DNA of 62,183 bases, taken from positions 1 to 62,183 of the forward strand of contig NZ_BEWO01000016.1 in assembly GCF_002723975.1 (NCBI RefSeq), written 5' to 3'. Shown here in pieces: positions 19,283 to 28,179 of this stretch (the first letter of the stretch is position 1; every line of letters begins with the position of its first letter). The notes under the pieces were generated by a model. It saw nothing but the letters and a program-made list of their open reading frames with translations. It ran no database searches and was not told the origin of the DNA. The DNA is from Gluconobacter japonicus (GTDB lineage: Bacteria > Pseudomonadota > Alphaproteobacteria > Acetobacterales > Acetobacteraceae). The translations under genes were made by a program, and so were the position numbers.

Positions 19283-19657
19283 CTACTTTCTTGTCATGGT
19301 GATGTGAGCGCGGCATGCGGCGGAGCCGAATGTCCCACCAATGGCTTGACCTACCGGATATCCGTTGAAAACGAGCGGGCTTGGATGGCCGCTGGTGTCC
19401 TTGCTCATAAGTTCTGCATGATAATGGTGCGTGCCGGGCTGATAGACGCCGGTCAGGACCTGTGATCCGTCAGCAGGCGTGAAAACAATGGTCTTGCCGC
19501 GGATTTCGAACGTTGATGTCCGTTCGGTCGGGCAGGTGCCCTGATCGGTCACGAGAGCACCAACCCAACGTCCTGTGGGGTCTTTCCCCGGATCAGGAGC
19601 AGCGCAGGCGGCGAGAAATGCCAGTGTTGAGAAAGAAAAAAGAGCAATCGGGCGCAT
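19283..19657 (-). CDS. Small predicted lipoprotein of unknown function
   Basis: 124 residues. The signal peptide ends in LAACAAPD, a lipobox with Cys18, so it is likely anchored to a membrane in the envelope. The mature part is beta-rich (GRWVGALVTDQGTC, TFEIRGKTIVFTPADGSQVLTG, HYHAELMS) and has two further cysteines that could form a disulfide. I do not recognise the family. It lies alone between the tRNA genes and the divergent guaA. Confidence 0.7.
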   Translation of the reverse strand: MRPIALFSFSTLAFLAACAAPDPGKDPTGRWVGALVTDQGTCPTERTSTFEIRGKTIVFTPADGSQVLTGVYQPGTHHYHAELMSKDTSGHPSPLVFNGYPVGQAIGGTFGSAACRAHITMTRK

Positions 19658-19732
19658 GTTGTGCCTGTCCTGTGATGCAGAATGGATGACGCAGACGACA
19701 CAACACCTTATAGGAGAGCATCAAAAGGCACC

Positions 19733-21355
19733 ATGAACACGGAACGCGAGGCCATCACATTGACCCAGCAGGACGCCAGCACCGTCGCGAAACTCGACGA
19801 AACGCTCCACGAAGACCGCATCCTCATTCTGGATTTCGGCAGCCAGGTAACGCAGCTTATCGCCCGCCGCGTGCGCGAGAGCGGTGTTTACTGCGAAATC
19901 TGGCCTTTCACGGCGACAGATGAAAAAATCCGCGAGTTCAATCCGCGCGGTATCATCCTGTCGGGCAGCCCTGCCAGCGTCCACGATGAGAACGCTCCTG
20001 CGATTCCGGAAATCGTGTTCTCCCTGAACCGTCCGGTTCTCGGGATCTGCTACGGTCAGCAGGCCATGTGCCAGAAGCTGGGCGGAAAGGTCGAAACGCA
20101 CGAGCACCGTGAATTCGGTCGCGCTTATATCGACATCGCAGAAGACTGCGCCCTGTTCCGGGGCGTATGGGCGCGCGGCAAGCGCGAACAGGTCTGGATG
20201 AGCCATGGCGATCGCGTCACGCAGCTTCCGCCGGGCTTCCGTGCTGTTGCCTATTCGGAAGGTGCCCCCTTCGCGATTATCGCTGATGAAGGTCGTCGCC
20301 TGTATGGCGTGCAGTTCCATCCGGAAGTCGTGCATACGCCGCATGGTGCCGCGCTAATCCGTAACTTCACGCACAATGTTGCGGGTTGCAGCGGAACATG
20401 GACGATGGCTGGCTTCCGTGAGCTGGAAATCGCCCGTATCCGCAAGCAGGTCGGGAATGGTCGCGTCATCTGCGGTCTGTCTGGCGGTGTAGACAGTTCC
20501 GTGGCTGCAAAGCTGATTCATGATGCCATCGGCGACCAGCTTACCTGTATTTTCGTCGATCCGGGTATCCTGCGCGCCGGCGAAGCCGATGAAGTCGTCA
20601 AGACGTTCCGTGGTCGTTTTAACATTCGTCTGGTTCATCGCGACGCCTCAGACCTGTTCCTTGGGGAACTGGCTGGCGTCAAGGACCCGGAAGTCAAGCG
20701 CAAGACGATTGGTCGTCTGTTCATCGAAGTCTTCGAAGAAGAAGCTGCAAAGCTTGGTGGCGCGCAGTTCCTTGCACAGGGCACGCTCTATCCGGACGTG
20801 ATTGAAAGCGTCAGCTTTACGGGTGGGCCGTCCGTCACCATCAAATCCCATCACAACGTCGGTGGTCTTCCCGAGCGCATGAACATGCAGCTTGTCGAGC
20901 CGCTGCGGGAACTGTTCAAGGATGAAGTCCGCGAACTGGGCCGCGAACTCGGTATTCCTGAAAATATCGTTGGCCGTCATCCATTCCCGGGACCGGGATT
21001 GGCGATTCGTATTCCGGGTGACATTGACCGTGAGAAGCTGGATCTCCTGCGGAAAGTCGATGCAATCTATCTGGAAGAAATCCGCAATGCTGGCCTGTAT
21101 GACGCCATTTGGCAGGCCTTTGCGGTCCTGCTTCCGGTGCGTACCGTCGGCGTTATGGGCGATGGCCGGACCTACGATCAGGCTTGTGCTTTGCGCGCCG
21201 TGACCAGCACGGACGGCATGACGGCCGAAGTCTATCCGTTCGACTTCGCGTTCCTGAACCGTGTCGCTGGCCGTATCGTCAACGAAGTCCGTGGTATCAA
21301 CCGAGTGACTTACGACATCACGTCCAAGCCGCCGGGAACGATCGAGTGGGAATAA
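19733..21355 (+). CDS. guaA: GMP synthase (glutamine-hydrolysing)
   Basis: 540 residues from the ATG at 19733 (AAGG five bases upstream); the frame reaches back to 19682. It aminates XMP to GMP. The N-terminal class I amidotransferase has nucleophile Cys106 in [10 protein letters not shown] and the [11 protein letters not shown]is-Glu pair. The ATP-pyrophosphatase domain has the PP-loop [11 protein letters not shown], and the C-terminal dimer domain follows. An N-terminal tail of about 25 residues before [10 protein letters not shown] is longer than in E. coli. A terminator lies just downstream. Confidence 0.97.
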   Translation: MNTEREAITLTQQDASTVAKLDETLHEDRILILDFGSQVTQLIARRVRESGVYCEIWPFTATDEKIREFNPRGIILSGSPASVHDENAPAIPEIVFSLNRPVLGICYGQQAMCQKLGGKVETHEHREFGRAYIDIAEDCALFRGVWARGKREQVWMSHGDRVTQLPPGFRAVAYSEGAPFAIIADEGRRLYGVQFHPEVVHTPHGAALIRNFTHNVAGCSGTWTMAGFRELEIARIRKQVGNGRVICGLSGGVDSSVAAKLIHDAIGDQLTCIFVDPGILRAGEADEVVKTFRGRFNIRLVHRDASDLFLGELAGVKDPEVKRKTIGRLFIEVFEEEAAKLGGAQFLAQGTLYPDVIESVSFTGGPSVTIKSHHNVGGLPERMNMQLVEPLRELFKDEVRELGRELGIPENIVGRHPFPGPGLAIRIPGDIDREKLDLLRKVDAIYLEEIRNAGLYDAIWQAFAVLLPVRTVGVMGDGRTYDQACALRAVTSTDGMTAEVYPFDFAFLNRVAGRIVNEVRGINRVTYDITSKPPGTIEWE

Positions 21356-21373
21356 GGGCTAAGCCCTGACCAA

Positions 21374-21409
21374 GAAAAGGCCTGCCCTGGAAAGGACAGG
21401 CCTTTTTTT
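21374..21409 (+). terminator. Rho-independent terminator after guaA
   Basis: Stem AAGGCCTGCCC with GGACAGGCCTT (one G-T pair) and a short loop, with a seven-base T-run on the right and AAAA on the left. It probably works in both directions, also ending the facing CHRD gene. Confidence 0.9.
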
Positions 21410-21414
21410 ATGGC

Positions 21415-21864
21415 TTAGTGATTGCCGTGATGTTTGTGGCCGGTCAGCTCTGTTGTGAGCTGGGCGCGGGCTTCACCATCCGGGAATTTTTCGGTGTGCA
21501 GGTTGATGTAGCTCTTGCCTGCCAGAACGTCTTTCACCTGATCGGCCGTCAGGTTCAGCGTGCCAGTCATGCGCGTCTGGTAGGGACCATTGATTGGTGC
21601 GAGGACGCCTGCATCTTCGCCTTCTGCGGCCGGTCCATGCAGATGGATTGCGGTGACGGGGCCTGTCAGGCCATTGTCTTCAAAGCGATAGGTGAGGGTG
21701 TTCTTGGTCGTGTCCAGCATGGCGGATGCTGATCCCTTGATCGGGGACGTTGCACCGTGTTCGCCCTTGAACGGACCGAAAAGATGGATCGTTTCAGCCG
21801 AAGCCGGAAGAGCCGTGACAGACAGGCCAAGGGCCAGAGCAGCAGTCAGAAAACTTTTACGCAT
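21415..21864 (-). CDS. Exported CHRD-domain protein
   Basis: 149 residues from the ATG at 21864 with AAGGA about nine bases upstream. A signal peptide ends at LPASAE. The CHRD domain is recognisable by TAIHLHGPAAEGEDAGVL and by SYINLHTEKFPDGEARAQL near the end; the C-terminus is His-rich. CHRD was first described in chordin; in bacteria the role is unknown, and it occurs in small periplasmic proteins. It may share a transcript with the HNH gene 41 bases upstream. Confidence 0.82.
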   Translation of the reverse strand: MRKSFLTAALALGLSVTALPASAETIHLFGPFKGEHGATSPIKGSASAMLDTTKNTLTYRFEDNGLTGPVTAIHLHGPAAEGEDAGVLAPINGPYQTRMTGTLNLTADQVKDVLAGKSYINLHTEKFPDGEARAQLTTELTGHKHHGNH

Positions 21865-21905
21865 GGAATGTGATCCTTGCTGAGTTGGAGACACTGAACG
21901 CGGAC

Positions 21906-22499
21906 TTACGTCTCCAGTTCAGTGTTCCAGTACAGATAATCACGCCAGCTTTCATGGAGATAGTGGGGCGGGAAGGTCCTCCCGTTTTCCTGAAGGAGGC
22001 GGCTGCTTGGCTGATCCGGTTTCCGGTGAGGGTACATGCCGATTTCGCTGGGAAGCCGGGAACCCTTGAGGAGATTGCAGGGGCTGCAGGCTGTCACCAC
22101 GTTCTGCCAGGTTGTCTTGCCCCCCTTGGCGCGGGGAATGACGTGATCGAATGTCAGTTCATGCGTTGGCAATCGGTCATGGCAGTACTGACACGAAAAA
22201 TTGTCCCGCAGGAACACATTAAAGCGCGTGAAAGCAGGTTTGCGGGCTGAGGGAATATAGTCCTTCAAGGCAATGACGCTGGGGAGGCGCATTGTCATGC
22301 TTGGGGAATGAACGACGCCGTCTTCATATTCAGACAGAACGGAAACCCGATCGAGAAAGACAGCCTTCACGGCTTCCTGCCATGACCATAGCGAGAGCGG
22401 AAAATACGACAGCGGACGGAAATCCGCATTCAGAACAAGAGCCGGAAAATGCTGACTACTGACAGGCACCACGCGCATCCCTTTTTGAGAGGACGGCAC
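21906..22499 (-). CDS. HNH endonuclease family protein
   Basis: 197 residues from a GTG at 22499; an ATG at 22478 (MRVVPV) is an equally good start since neither has a well spaced binding site. Zinc-finger HNH core: CQYCHDRLP, then LTFDHVIPRAKGG and NVVTACSPCNLLKG, with the His/Asn catalytic set and four cysteines. This is a very conserved stand-alone protein in alphaproteobacteria, not a homing or toxin module, and its cellular target is not known. It is divergent from gluQ. Confidence 0.85.
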   Translation of the reverse strand: MPSSQKGMRVVPVSSQHFPALVLNADFRPLSYFPLSLWSWQEAVKAVFLDRVSVLSEYEDGVVHSPSMTMRLPSVIALKDYIPSARKPAFTRFNVFLRDNFSCQYCHDRLPTHELTFDHVIPRAKGGKTTWQNVVTACSPCNLLKGSRLPSEIGMYPHRKPDQPSSRLLQENGRTFPPHYLHESWRDYLYWNTELET

Positions 22500-22621
22500 A
22501 TGCGGGAACTTCGGCGTAGAAAACAGTAAGACAAACGCCGATAAACATGCGTCGTCGGCTTCTTTGAAACGACTATTTCAGTAAACTCCCCAGACTGCAA
22601 GAAAACCCTGATGACAGCTTG

Positions 22622-23455
22622 ATGACGCTTCCGCCTGTAACCCGCTTTGCTCCAAGCCCGACCGGATACCTGCATCTCGGGCACGTCGTGTCCGCGCTCC
22701 ATGCGCGGCAAACGGCCGGGCCGTCGGGACGCTTTCTGGTACGCATTGAGGACATTGATACGACACGCTGCACACCTGATCTGACAGAGAGTCTTCGGCA
22801 GGATCTTCAGTGGCTTGGTTTGTGGCCAACTGAACCGGTCCGTCAGCAGTCGCAGCACATCGATGCCTATAAGGCTGTTCTGAATCATCTCCGGCAGCGC
22901 AAGTTACTTTATCCCTGCTTTTGCACCCGATCCGAAATCGCCGCTGCGACCTCCGGTCGGCAGGCTCCCGACGGAAGCACTGTTTATCCGGGAACGTGCA
23001 GGACAGGCGCGTCAGAAAATGGACGGAGTCCGGTTTGGCGGCTCGACATGGAGCGGGCCCTGAATGAAATCCACGGTGTGCCGTCCTGGTATGAAGTCGG
23101 GCAGGGACGGATTGCGGGGCGCGCTGAAGAATTTGGCGATATCGTTCTGGGGCGCAGAGACACAGGTGTGTCTTACCATCTGTGCGTGACCCATGATGAC
23201 GCCCTACAAGGCGTAACCTGCGTCACAAGAGGACAGGACCTTTACGCTGCCACATCCGTTCATCGTGTGATTCAGGCTCTGATGAAATGGCCTGAACCTG
23301 CTTACAGGCATCATGCCCTCATTCTGGATGATGAGGGAAAAAAGCTCTCCAAACGTGACGGCGCAGAGGGGGTGCGTGTCCTCCGCTCGCTGGGTTGGTC
23401 TGCAGAGAATGTGCTGCAGCACCCACTGGTGGTTAAAGCGCTGGGGGATAGCTGA
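22622..23455 (+). CDS. gluQ: Glutamyl-Q tRNA(Asp) synthetase
   Basis: 277 residues. A paralogue of the glutamyl-tRNA synthetase catalytic domain that lacks the anticodon-binding part and attaches glutamate to queuosine at position 34 of tRNA-Asp. Seen: HIGH-type motif SPTGYLHLGHVVSA, KMSKS-type motif KKLSKRDG, and the zinc-site cysteines of CFCTRSE and YPGTC. The length fits GluQRS (about 290) rather than full GluRS (about 470). A TTG codon directly before the ATG was ignored. A 7-bp hairpin (23461-23479, no T-run) follows, then the CRISPR array. Confidence 0.94.
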   Translation: MTLPPVTRFAPSPTGYLHLGHVVSALHARQTAGPSGRFLVRIEDIDTTRCTPDLTESLRQDLQWLGLWPTEPVRQQSQHIDAYKAVLNHLRQRKLLYPCFCTRSEIAAATSGRQAPDGSTVYPGTCRTGASENGRSPVWRLDMERALNEIHGVPSWYEVGQGRIAGRAEEFGDIVLGRRDTGVSYHLCVTHDDALQGVTCVTRGQDLYAATSVHRVIQALMKWPEPAYRHHALILDDEGKKLSKRDGAEGVRVLRSLGWSAENVLQHPLVVKALGDS

Positions 23456-23530
23456 TCGTAGCCGCTCGCCGGGAGCGGCCATACCCCTGTTATGTCTGAG
23501 ATTGAAAAAGCGGCGTAGCGTTTCAAAGTT

Positions 23531-24047
23531 GAGAATATCCCCGCGCATGCGGGGAACATTCGGCCGTCTGCTATGTCCTAGGGATCACCAGCGGTTCATC
23601 CCCGCACATGCGGGGAACACCATAGTGCCGATCTGGCCTGCTCGTTAGGTATCGGTTCATCCCCGCTTACGCGGGGAACACCCACCGCCCGCTGTATTCT
23701 CAGACAGATGGTACGGTTCATCCCCGCTTACGCGGGGAACACAATGCGGTTTACTCCGACGATACGCCCCCAAACGGTTCATCCCCGCTTACGCGGGGAA
23801 CACGAGTAATGTTTCGCCGCTCTGTAATGGCAGAACGGTTCATCCCCGCTTACGCGGGGAACACATGACCTCAATCGAGAAAATGCTTTCGTTCGTCGGT
23901 TCATCCCCGCTTACGCGGGGAACACGATGCGCCAACGGACGCGAAGAAGAAAGCTGCCGGTTCATCCCCGCTTACGCGGGGAACACATCAATCCGAGATG
24001 AAGGACGCATCCTTATTTCGGTTCATCCCCGCTTACGCGGGGAACAC
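23531..24047 (-). CRISPR. CRISPR array, type I-E-like, nine repeats and eight spacers
   Basis: Nine 29-base repeats separated by eight spacers of exactly 32 bases (period 61). Repeats start at 23531, 23592, 23653, 23714, 23775, 23836, 23897, 23958 and 24019. The seven from 23653 on are identical; the plus-strand core is CCCCGCTTACGCGGGGAACA. The one at 23592 differs at three positions in the loop, and the one at 23531 is more changed, as expected for the leader-distal end. On the minus strand the repeat begins GTGTTCCCCGCG and ends GATGAACCG, close to the E. coli type I-E repeat, so transcription should run right to left. No cas gene is present in the window. I saw no spacer match inside the window. 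Confidence 0.97.
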
Positions 24048-24152
24048 TCTTCCTGACAACATATTGATACAGAAAGAGAATTTCCATTCCTGAAAATCTA
24101 CCGATTTTTACAGGCTGTTTTTCACGCGTTCACAGATCCCTGCAAACGTCAA
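24048..24152 (-). promoter_or_regulatory. CRISPR leader with IHF-type binding site
   Basis: About 105 AT-rich bases between the first repeat and the lptM-like stop codon. On the minus strand it holds TATCAATATGTTG (24057-24069), a perfect match to the IHF consensus WATCAANNNNTTR, ending nine bases before the first repeat. A small palindrome, AAAATC/GATTTT, lies at 24093-24108. In E. coli type I-E arrays IHF binds the leader next to the first repeat and guides Cas1-Cas2 integration, so this leader looks competent for spacer gain. The promoter itself is not clear. Confidence 0.75.
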
Positions 24153-24290
24153 TTATTCAGGCGGATAACTGCGCGGATAGGTGATGTCTGAAGCCGGACC
24201 GGGGGCGTGAGGAGCCCCTTTCTTTCCGCACGCGCTCAGGCCGGTGCCAAGTGCTACGAGGGTCAGGCCAACAAGCAGAAAACGTCTCAT
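24153..24290 (-). CDS. lptM: LptM-like small lipoprotein
   Basis: 45 residues. It starts [18 protein letters not shown] and has the lipobox [10 protein letters not shown] with Cys21, then a short Pro-rich tail ending in YPRSYPPE. The ACGxKGxL/P pattern after a short signal is that of LptM (YifL), which helps the LptD-LptE lipopolysaccharide translocon mature in E. coli. The ATG overlaps the argH stop (ATGA), so it is translated with argH. Small lipoproteins of this kind are commonly found between argH and lysA in alphaproteobacteria; here lysA is about 7 kb away. Confidence 0.8.
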   Translation of the reverse strand: MRRFLLVGLTLVALGTGLSACGKKGAPHAPGPASDITYPRSYPPE

Positions 24291-25732
24291 GCAGCGTCTC
24301 CAAGTTTTTCCAGCCAGACCTGAGCCTGCTGACGCACGTTGGATGGAGCGGTTCCGCCCAGACTGGTGCGGGACGCCAAGGAAGATTCAACCGTTAGAAC
24401 ATCGAAAATGCCGGCGTTGATGCCCGGTTCCACGGCCTGCATGTCTTCAAGAGACAGGTCCGCCAGATCACAACCACGCTGTTCCGCCAGACCTACAAGA
24501 CGCCCCGTGACGTGATGGGCCGTCCGGAATGGAACGCGCAGTTCCCGAACCAGCCAATCCGCCAGATCGGTTGCAGTCGAGAAGCCCATACCGGCAACTT
24601 CGCGCATCCGCGTTTCATTCGGCTTCAGATCGCGGATCATCCCGTCCATGGCAGCGAGGGACAGCGTCATGGCCTCCGTCGCATCAAAGACAGGTTCCTT
24701 GTCTTCCTGCGTATCCTTGGCATAGGCCAGCGGAAGCCCCTTCATGACCGTCAGCAGGCCGGTGAAGTTGCCCATGATGCGGCCGATCTTCGCACGGACC
24801 AACTCAGCAGCATCCGGGTTGCGCTTCTGCGGCATGATGGATGAGCCGGTTGTGAATGCATCGGATAGCGTGACGAAGCCGAACGGAGCTGACGCCCACA
24901 TGACGATTTCTTCCGCCAGACGGGAGAGATGCATGGCCTGCAAGGAGAGCGCGGACAGGAACTCCAGTGCGAAGTCCCGGTCAGACACAGCGTCAAGGGA
25001 GTTTGCTGTTGGGCGGTCAAAATCCAGCGCCGCTGCCGTCATGGCGCGGTCGATCGGGAAGGACGTTCCAGCCAGAGCAGCAGACCCCAGCGGGCACTCA
25101 TTCAGGCGTGCCCGCGCATCGCGCAGACGGCCCCGGTCACGGGACAGCATTTCAACGTAAGCCAGAAGATGATGACCAAACGTCACAGGCTGAGCGACCT
25201 GAAGATGCGTGAAGCCGGGCATCGGCGTGGCGTGGTACTCAAGGGCGCGTTTTGCCAGAGCCCGCATGAGGGACGCGGTTTGCTCCTGAAGCCCGTCAAT
25301 CGCATCACGGACCCACAGGCGGAAGTCTGTCGCCACCTGATCGTTGCGTGAGCGTGCTGTGTGCAGGCGCTTGCCAGCTTCACCAATCCGCTCGGACAGG
25401 CGGGCCTCGATGTTCATGTGAATGTCTTCGAGGGCCGGGGAGAATTCGAAACGTCCGTCGCCGATTTCCTGCGCGATATCACCCAGACCCTGCCGGATTT
25501 CTGCCAGTTCGGTTTCCGTCAGCAGGCCAACCTTCTGGAGCATGGCGGCATGGGCGAGAGAGCCGCGGATATCCTGGCGCCAGAGAACTTTGTCAAAGCC
25601 AATGGAGGCGTTGATTTCGCTCATGATGGCGGCCGGTCCGGAGGCAAAACGACCACCCCATTGCGGGTTGGCAGCCGTGCCTTCAAAGCTCGAGGCAGCA
25701 TCGGTTTCTTTTTCGACAGGAACGTTTTTCAT
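24287..25732 (-). CDS. argH: Argininosuccinate lyase
   Basis: 481 residues. It splits argininosuccinate to arginine and fumarate, the last step of arginine synthesis. The fumarase/aspartase superfamily signature [12 protein letters not shown] is present, with [19 protein letters not shown] and [17 protein letters not shown]. The N-terminus has about 20 extra residues before [12 protein letters not shown]. It is followed by the lptM-like gene with a four-base overlap. It is divergent from the TlpA-like genes, only 15 bases from the start of the decayed first copy. Confidence 0.97.
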   Translation of the reverse strand: MKNVPVEKETDAASSFEGTAANPQWGGRFASGPAAIMSEINASIGFDKVLWRQDIRGSLAHAAMLQKVGLLTETELAEIRQGLGDIAQEIGDGRFEFSPALEDIHMNIEARLSERIGEAGKRLHTARSRNDQVATDFRLWVRDAIDGLQEQTASLMRALAKRALEYHATPMPGFTHLQVAQPVTFGHHLLAYVEMLSRDRGRLRDARARLNECPLGSAALAGTSFPIDRAMTAAALDFDRPTANSLDAVSDRDFALEFLSALSLQAMHLSRLAEEIVMWASAPFGFVTLSDAFTTGSSIMPQKRNPDAAELVRAKIGRIMGNFTGLLTVMKGLPLAYAKDTQEDKEPVFDATEAMTLSLAAMDGMIRDLKPNETRMREVAGMGFSTATDLADWLVRELRVPFRTAHHVTGRLVGLAEQRGCDLADLSLEDMQAVEPGINAGIFDVLTVESSLASRTSLGGTAPSNVRQQAQVWLEKLGDAA

Positions 25733-25747
25733 GATGACCGTAACAGG

Positions 25748-26118
25748 GTGAAACAGAAGCAGGTCGACCGGCGAACCCTTCTTTCAGGAGGCCCAAGCCT
25801 AGCTGCCGTGGCCAGCCTGCGCAATTCCGCACATGCTGAAGATCGTCCAAAACCGATTGTTCCTAGTGTCATGTCTTAGCATAGCAGCGGACGCGATGGC
25901 TGTTTTTGCCAAAACCCCAATCTGACCCATATCGATCCATGGATCGTAGATCGGCACGACTTCCGAGCGTGGCTGGGCGTGAGTGAACTCAGTTTCCCCA
26001 GCACATTCTGATTGATTCTCAGGGCTGTCTGCCAGCGTTTATTGAAGAGGAAATGGATTGGGGAGCCCCGGACGCGATCACGCAGTTCAGAAAAATGATT
26101 GCGGCTCTGAAAAAGTGA
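25748..26118 (+). pseudogene. Decayed TlpA-like thioredoxin gene, first of three in a row
   Basis: A GTG at 25748 opens an exported N-terminus (twin-arginine stretch [19 protein letters not shown], likely cut after AHA) that hits a stop at 25879. Reading on in other frames gives ADAMAVFAKTP, then LTHIDPWIVDRHDFRAWLGV, then LIDSQGCLPAF and MDWGAPDAI, ending at TGA 26116-26118. These align in order with HIPAWTVDKAAYKAWLKTS, LIDGSGRL and VNWSAPNAA of the intact gene just downstream. At least two frameshifts and loss of about 90 codons, including the CxxC site, make it non-functional. Confidence 0.82.
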
Positions 26119-26157
26119 TGGTGTTGTGGGAATGGGAACAGAAAAGAGAGTGTTTTA

Positions 26158-26727
26158 ATGACAATCCCGATTGGACGGCGTGGATTTATCGCGGGTGTTG
26201 GCTGTGTCAGCATTGCTGCGGCCCTGTCAGGGGCAGCGTGGGCGGAACAGCAGGAAAATCTTCGGTCTGTGAAGAGCCTGAAGGCTGGCAAGGCGCAGCT
26301 TGATCCAGTCACTCTGCAGTTATCCGGTCCGTCTGGCGCAAATACAAGCCTCGAAGCTCAGCGCGGTAAGCCATTTCTTTTGCATGTGTGGGCAACCTGG
26401 TGTGGCCCTTGCAAGCAGGAGCTTCCAAAGCTGGACGCTTTCATGGCGTCCCTTGGAACGGACTGTCCGATCATCCCTGTCGCTGTTGCCAGCGCGACAC
26501 CTGAAAAGGTTGCAGCCTTTCTGGATGCGGCGGGTCTGAAGCATATTCCTGCGTGGACTGTGGACAAAGCAGCCTACAAAGCATGGCTCAAGACATCCGA
26601 TGTTGCCATTCCTGTGACGTATCTGATCGATGGATCAGGCCGTCTTCGGGCCTCGGCCGAGGGCGGGGTCAATTGGTCTGCACCGAATGCTGCCCAGCAG
26701 CTTCACGATATTTTTGCCGAACTCTGA
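26158..26727 (+). CDS. TlpA-like exported thioredoxin-fold protein (WCGPC)
   Basis: 189 residues. The N-terminal IGRRGFIAGVGC with a hydrophobic stretch ending AAWAE is a possible Tat signal, so it acts in the periplasm. The thioredoxin active site is WATWCGPCKQELP (Cys82, Cys85), and IPVTYLID carries the cis-proline loop. TlpA/ResA-type proteins reduce disulfides, for example for cytochrome c or oxidase assembly. It is tandem with the next gene (35 bases apart) and with the dead copy upstream. The specific partner is unknown. Confidence 0.87.
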   Translation: MTIPIGRRGFIAGVGCVSIAAALSGAAWAEQQENLRSVKSLKAGKAQLDPVTLQLSGPSGANTSLEAQRGKPFLLHVWATWCGPCKQELPKLDAFMASLGTDCPIIPVAVASATPEKVAAFLDAAGLKHIPAWTVDKAAYKAWLKTSDVAIPVTYLIDGSGRLRASAEGGVNWSAPNAAQQLHDIFAEL

Positions 26728-26762
26728 AATTTTATTCCACTGACGATATCAGGATCTAACGG

Positions 26763-27398
26763 ATGGCTTTTTCATTAACCCGTCGTGCGGCTCTCACCGG
26801 GGCTGCAGGGCTTCTTGCGACATCCCGCGCATTCAGTGCGCCTGCCGAAGACAAGGGTATTTCTTTTGTCCCGAACTCTTTTGGTGTTCTCGCCAAACCG
26901 CGTGTTCTGCCAGCCCTGTCTGTCAAGAACGAGCAGAATCAGGACGTTCCTCTGTCACACTGGTTCGGCAAACCCTTCGTGCTGCATTTCTGGGCAACGT
27001 GGTGCCCGCCCTGCATCCGTGAACTGCCGTCCGTGAATGCGACAGCCAAGGCGCTGGGTGCAGAGGGGCCGCAGATCGTGACAGTGGCTGTGCGTGGAAG
27101 CACCATCCCCAAGGTCCGTGCTTTCTATGACGCCCATCAGATTGATGCGCTGCCTCTGCTGGTGGACCCGATGTCTTCCGTCATGATGGAAACGGCGGAT
27201 CAGGACGCTCTGGTGGCGTCTGTCAAACAGGTTCGGCCGGCGGATCTCAAGGATCTGACACCAAGCGTCATGTCTCTGCATGGTGTGCCACGCTCCCTGC
27301 TGCTGAACGCCAGGGGAGAGGTCGTGGCCGAAGCAATCGGGAATATGGACTGGTCTGCGGATGCGGTCCGCCATACTCTGTCTGCTCTCGCAGGTTAA
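26763..27398 (+). CDS. TlpA-like exported thioredoxin-fold protein (WCPPC)
   Basis: 211 residues. N-terminal LTRRAALTGAAGLL is a possible Tat signal with a cut near AFSAPAE. Active site FWATWCPPCIRELP (Cys81, Cys84). It is longer than its neighbour through an insert of about 20 residues before the cis-Pro loop HGVPRSLLL. The WCPPC motif is shared with TlpA proteins that reduce copper chaperones or cytochrome oxidase subunits in other alphaproteobacteria; that role is not shown here. Its stop is followed after 16 bases by the amidohydrolase-like gene. Confidence 0.87.
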   Translation: MAFSLTRRAALTGAAGLLATSRAFSAPAEDKGISFVPNSFGVLAKPRVLPALSVKNEQNQDVPLSHWFGKPFVLHFWATWCPPCIRELPSVNATAKALGAEGPQIVTVAVRGSTIPKVRAFYDAHQIDALPLLVDPMSSVMMETADQDALVASVKQVRPADLKDLTPSVMSLHGVPRSLLLNARGEVVAEAIGNMDWSADAVRHTLSALAG

Positions 27399-27414
27399 CA
27401 ACACTAAAGAGCCA

Positions 27415-28179
27415 ATGTCCCTTCCTCTGCTGGGTGCCGATGATCCGGCACCATTCCTTCTGTTTCCCGAAACGCGGCCCTCGCCATTCGTTCTGGTCAG
27501 TGACCATGCAGGCAAAGCCGTTCCCCGAACGCTTGGATTTCTGGGGGTGGAAGAGGCGGAATGGCAGAGGCATATCGCCTGGGATATTGGCATTCTCGGG
27601 GTCGGGCGGGCTTTGCATGAGAGGCTGGGCTCAACTCTGATTGAGCAGGTCTATTCCCGTCTCGTCATCGATTGTAATCGCGCGCCCGGCCATCCGACGT
27701 CCATGCCGCATGTCAGTGACGGAACGCCTGTTCCGGGCAACAGTGCCGCTCCGCTTCAGTGTCGTGCCCGACGCGAACGCGAAATCCTGCACCCCTATCA
27801 TGATGCGATCGCTGAAGCATTGCTGGAGCGGGAAGGACGCCCGACGGCTCTTATTGCCCTGCACAGCTTCACGCCGGAAATGGCAGGTGTAAAGCGGCCA
27901 TGGCAGATCGGAATCCTGCATCATAAAGATAGTCGTCTGGCGCAGGCGATGATCGAAATGCTTCGTGCAGAGGGAGACCTCTGTGTGGGCGACAATGAAC
28001 CCTATGTCCTGACGGACAGCAACGAATACACCGTCCCCCGTCACGCAGAAGCGAACGGCCTGCCATATCTGGAAATTGAACTCCGGCAGGATCTTATCGC
28101 TGATGAGGCGGGACAACGGGAATGGGCAGCGCGCCTTGCGCGGCTTCTGCCTCAGGTCTGGGAGAGACTGGCTGCATGA
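27415..28179 (+). CDS. N-formylglutamate amidohydrolase family protein
   Basis: 254 residues from the ATG at 27415 (AAAGAG just upstream); the frame extends to 27361 inside the previous gene. Family motifs: VLVSDHAGKAVPRTLG near the start, HIAWDIGILGVG, VIDCNRAPG, ALHSFTPEMAG and LPYLEIELRQDLI. Members release formate from N-formylglutamate in histidine breakdown, but many stand-alone copies have no tested activity and no hut genes are near. The stop overlaps the aroE start (ATGA), so it heads a long operon. Confidence 0.85.
   Translation: MSLPLLGADDPAPFLLFPETRPSPFVLVSDHAGKAVPRTLGFLGVEEAEWQRHIAWDIGILGVGRALHERLGSTLIEQVYSRLVIDCNRAPGHPTSMPHVSDGTPVPGNSAAPLQCRARREREILHPYHDAIAEALLEREGRPTALIALHSFTPEMAGVKRPWQIGILHHKDSRLAQAMIEMLRAEGDLCVGDNEPYVLTDSNEYTVPRHAEANGLPYLEIELRQDLIADEAGQREWAARLARLLPQVWERLAA

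Noticed and set aside
23865-24056. Short open frame inside the CRISPR array
   Set aside because: It arises from the repeat period of 61 bases; the repeats and spacers explain the sequence.
23456-24152. A full CRISPR-Cas locus
   Set aside because: No cas-like protein was found on either side; only the array and leader can be supported.
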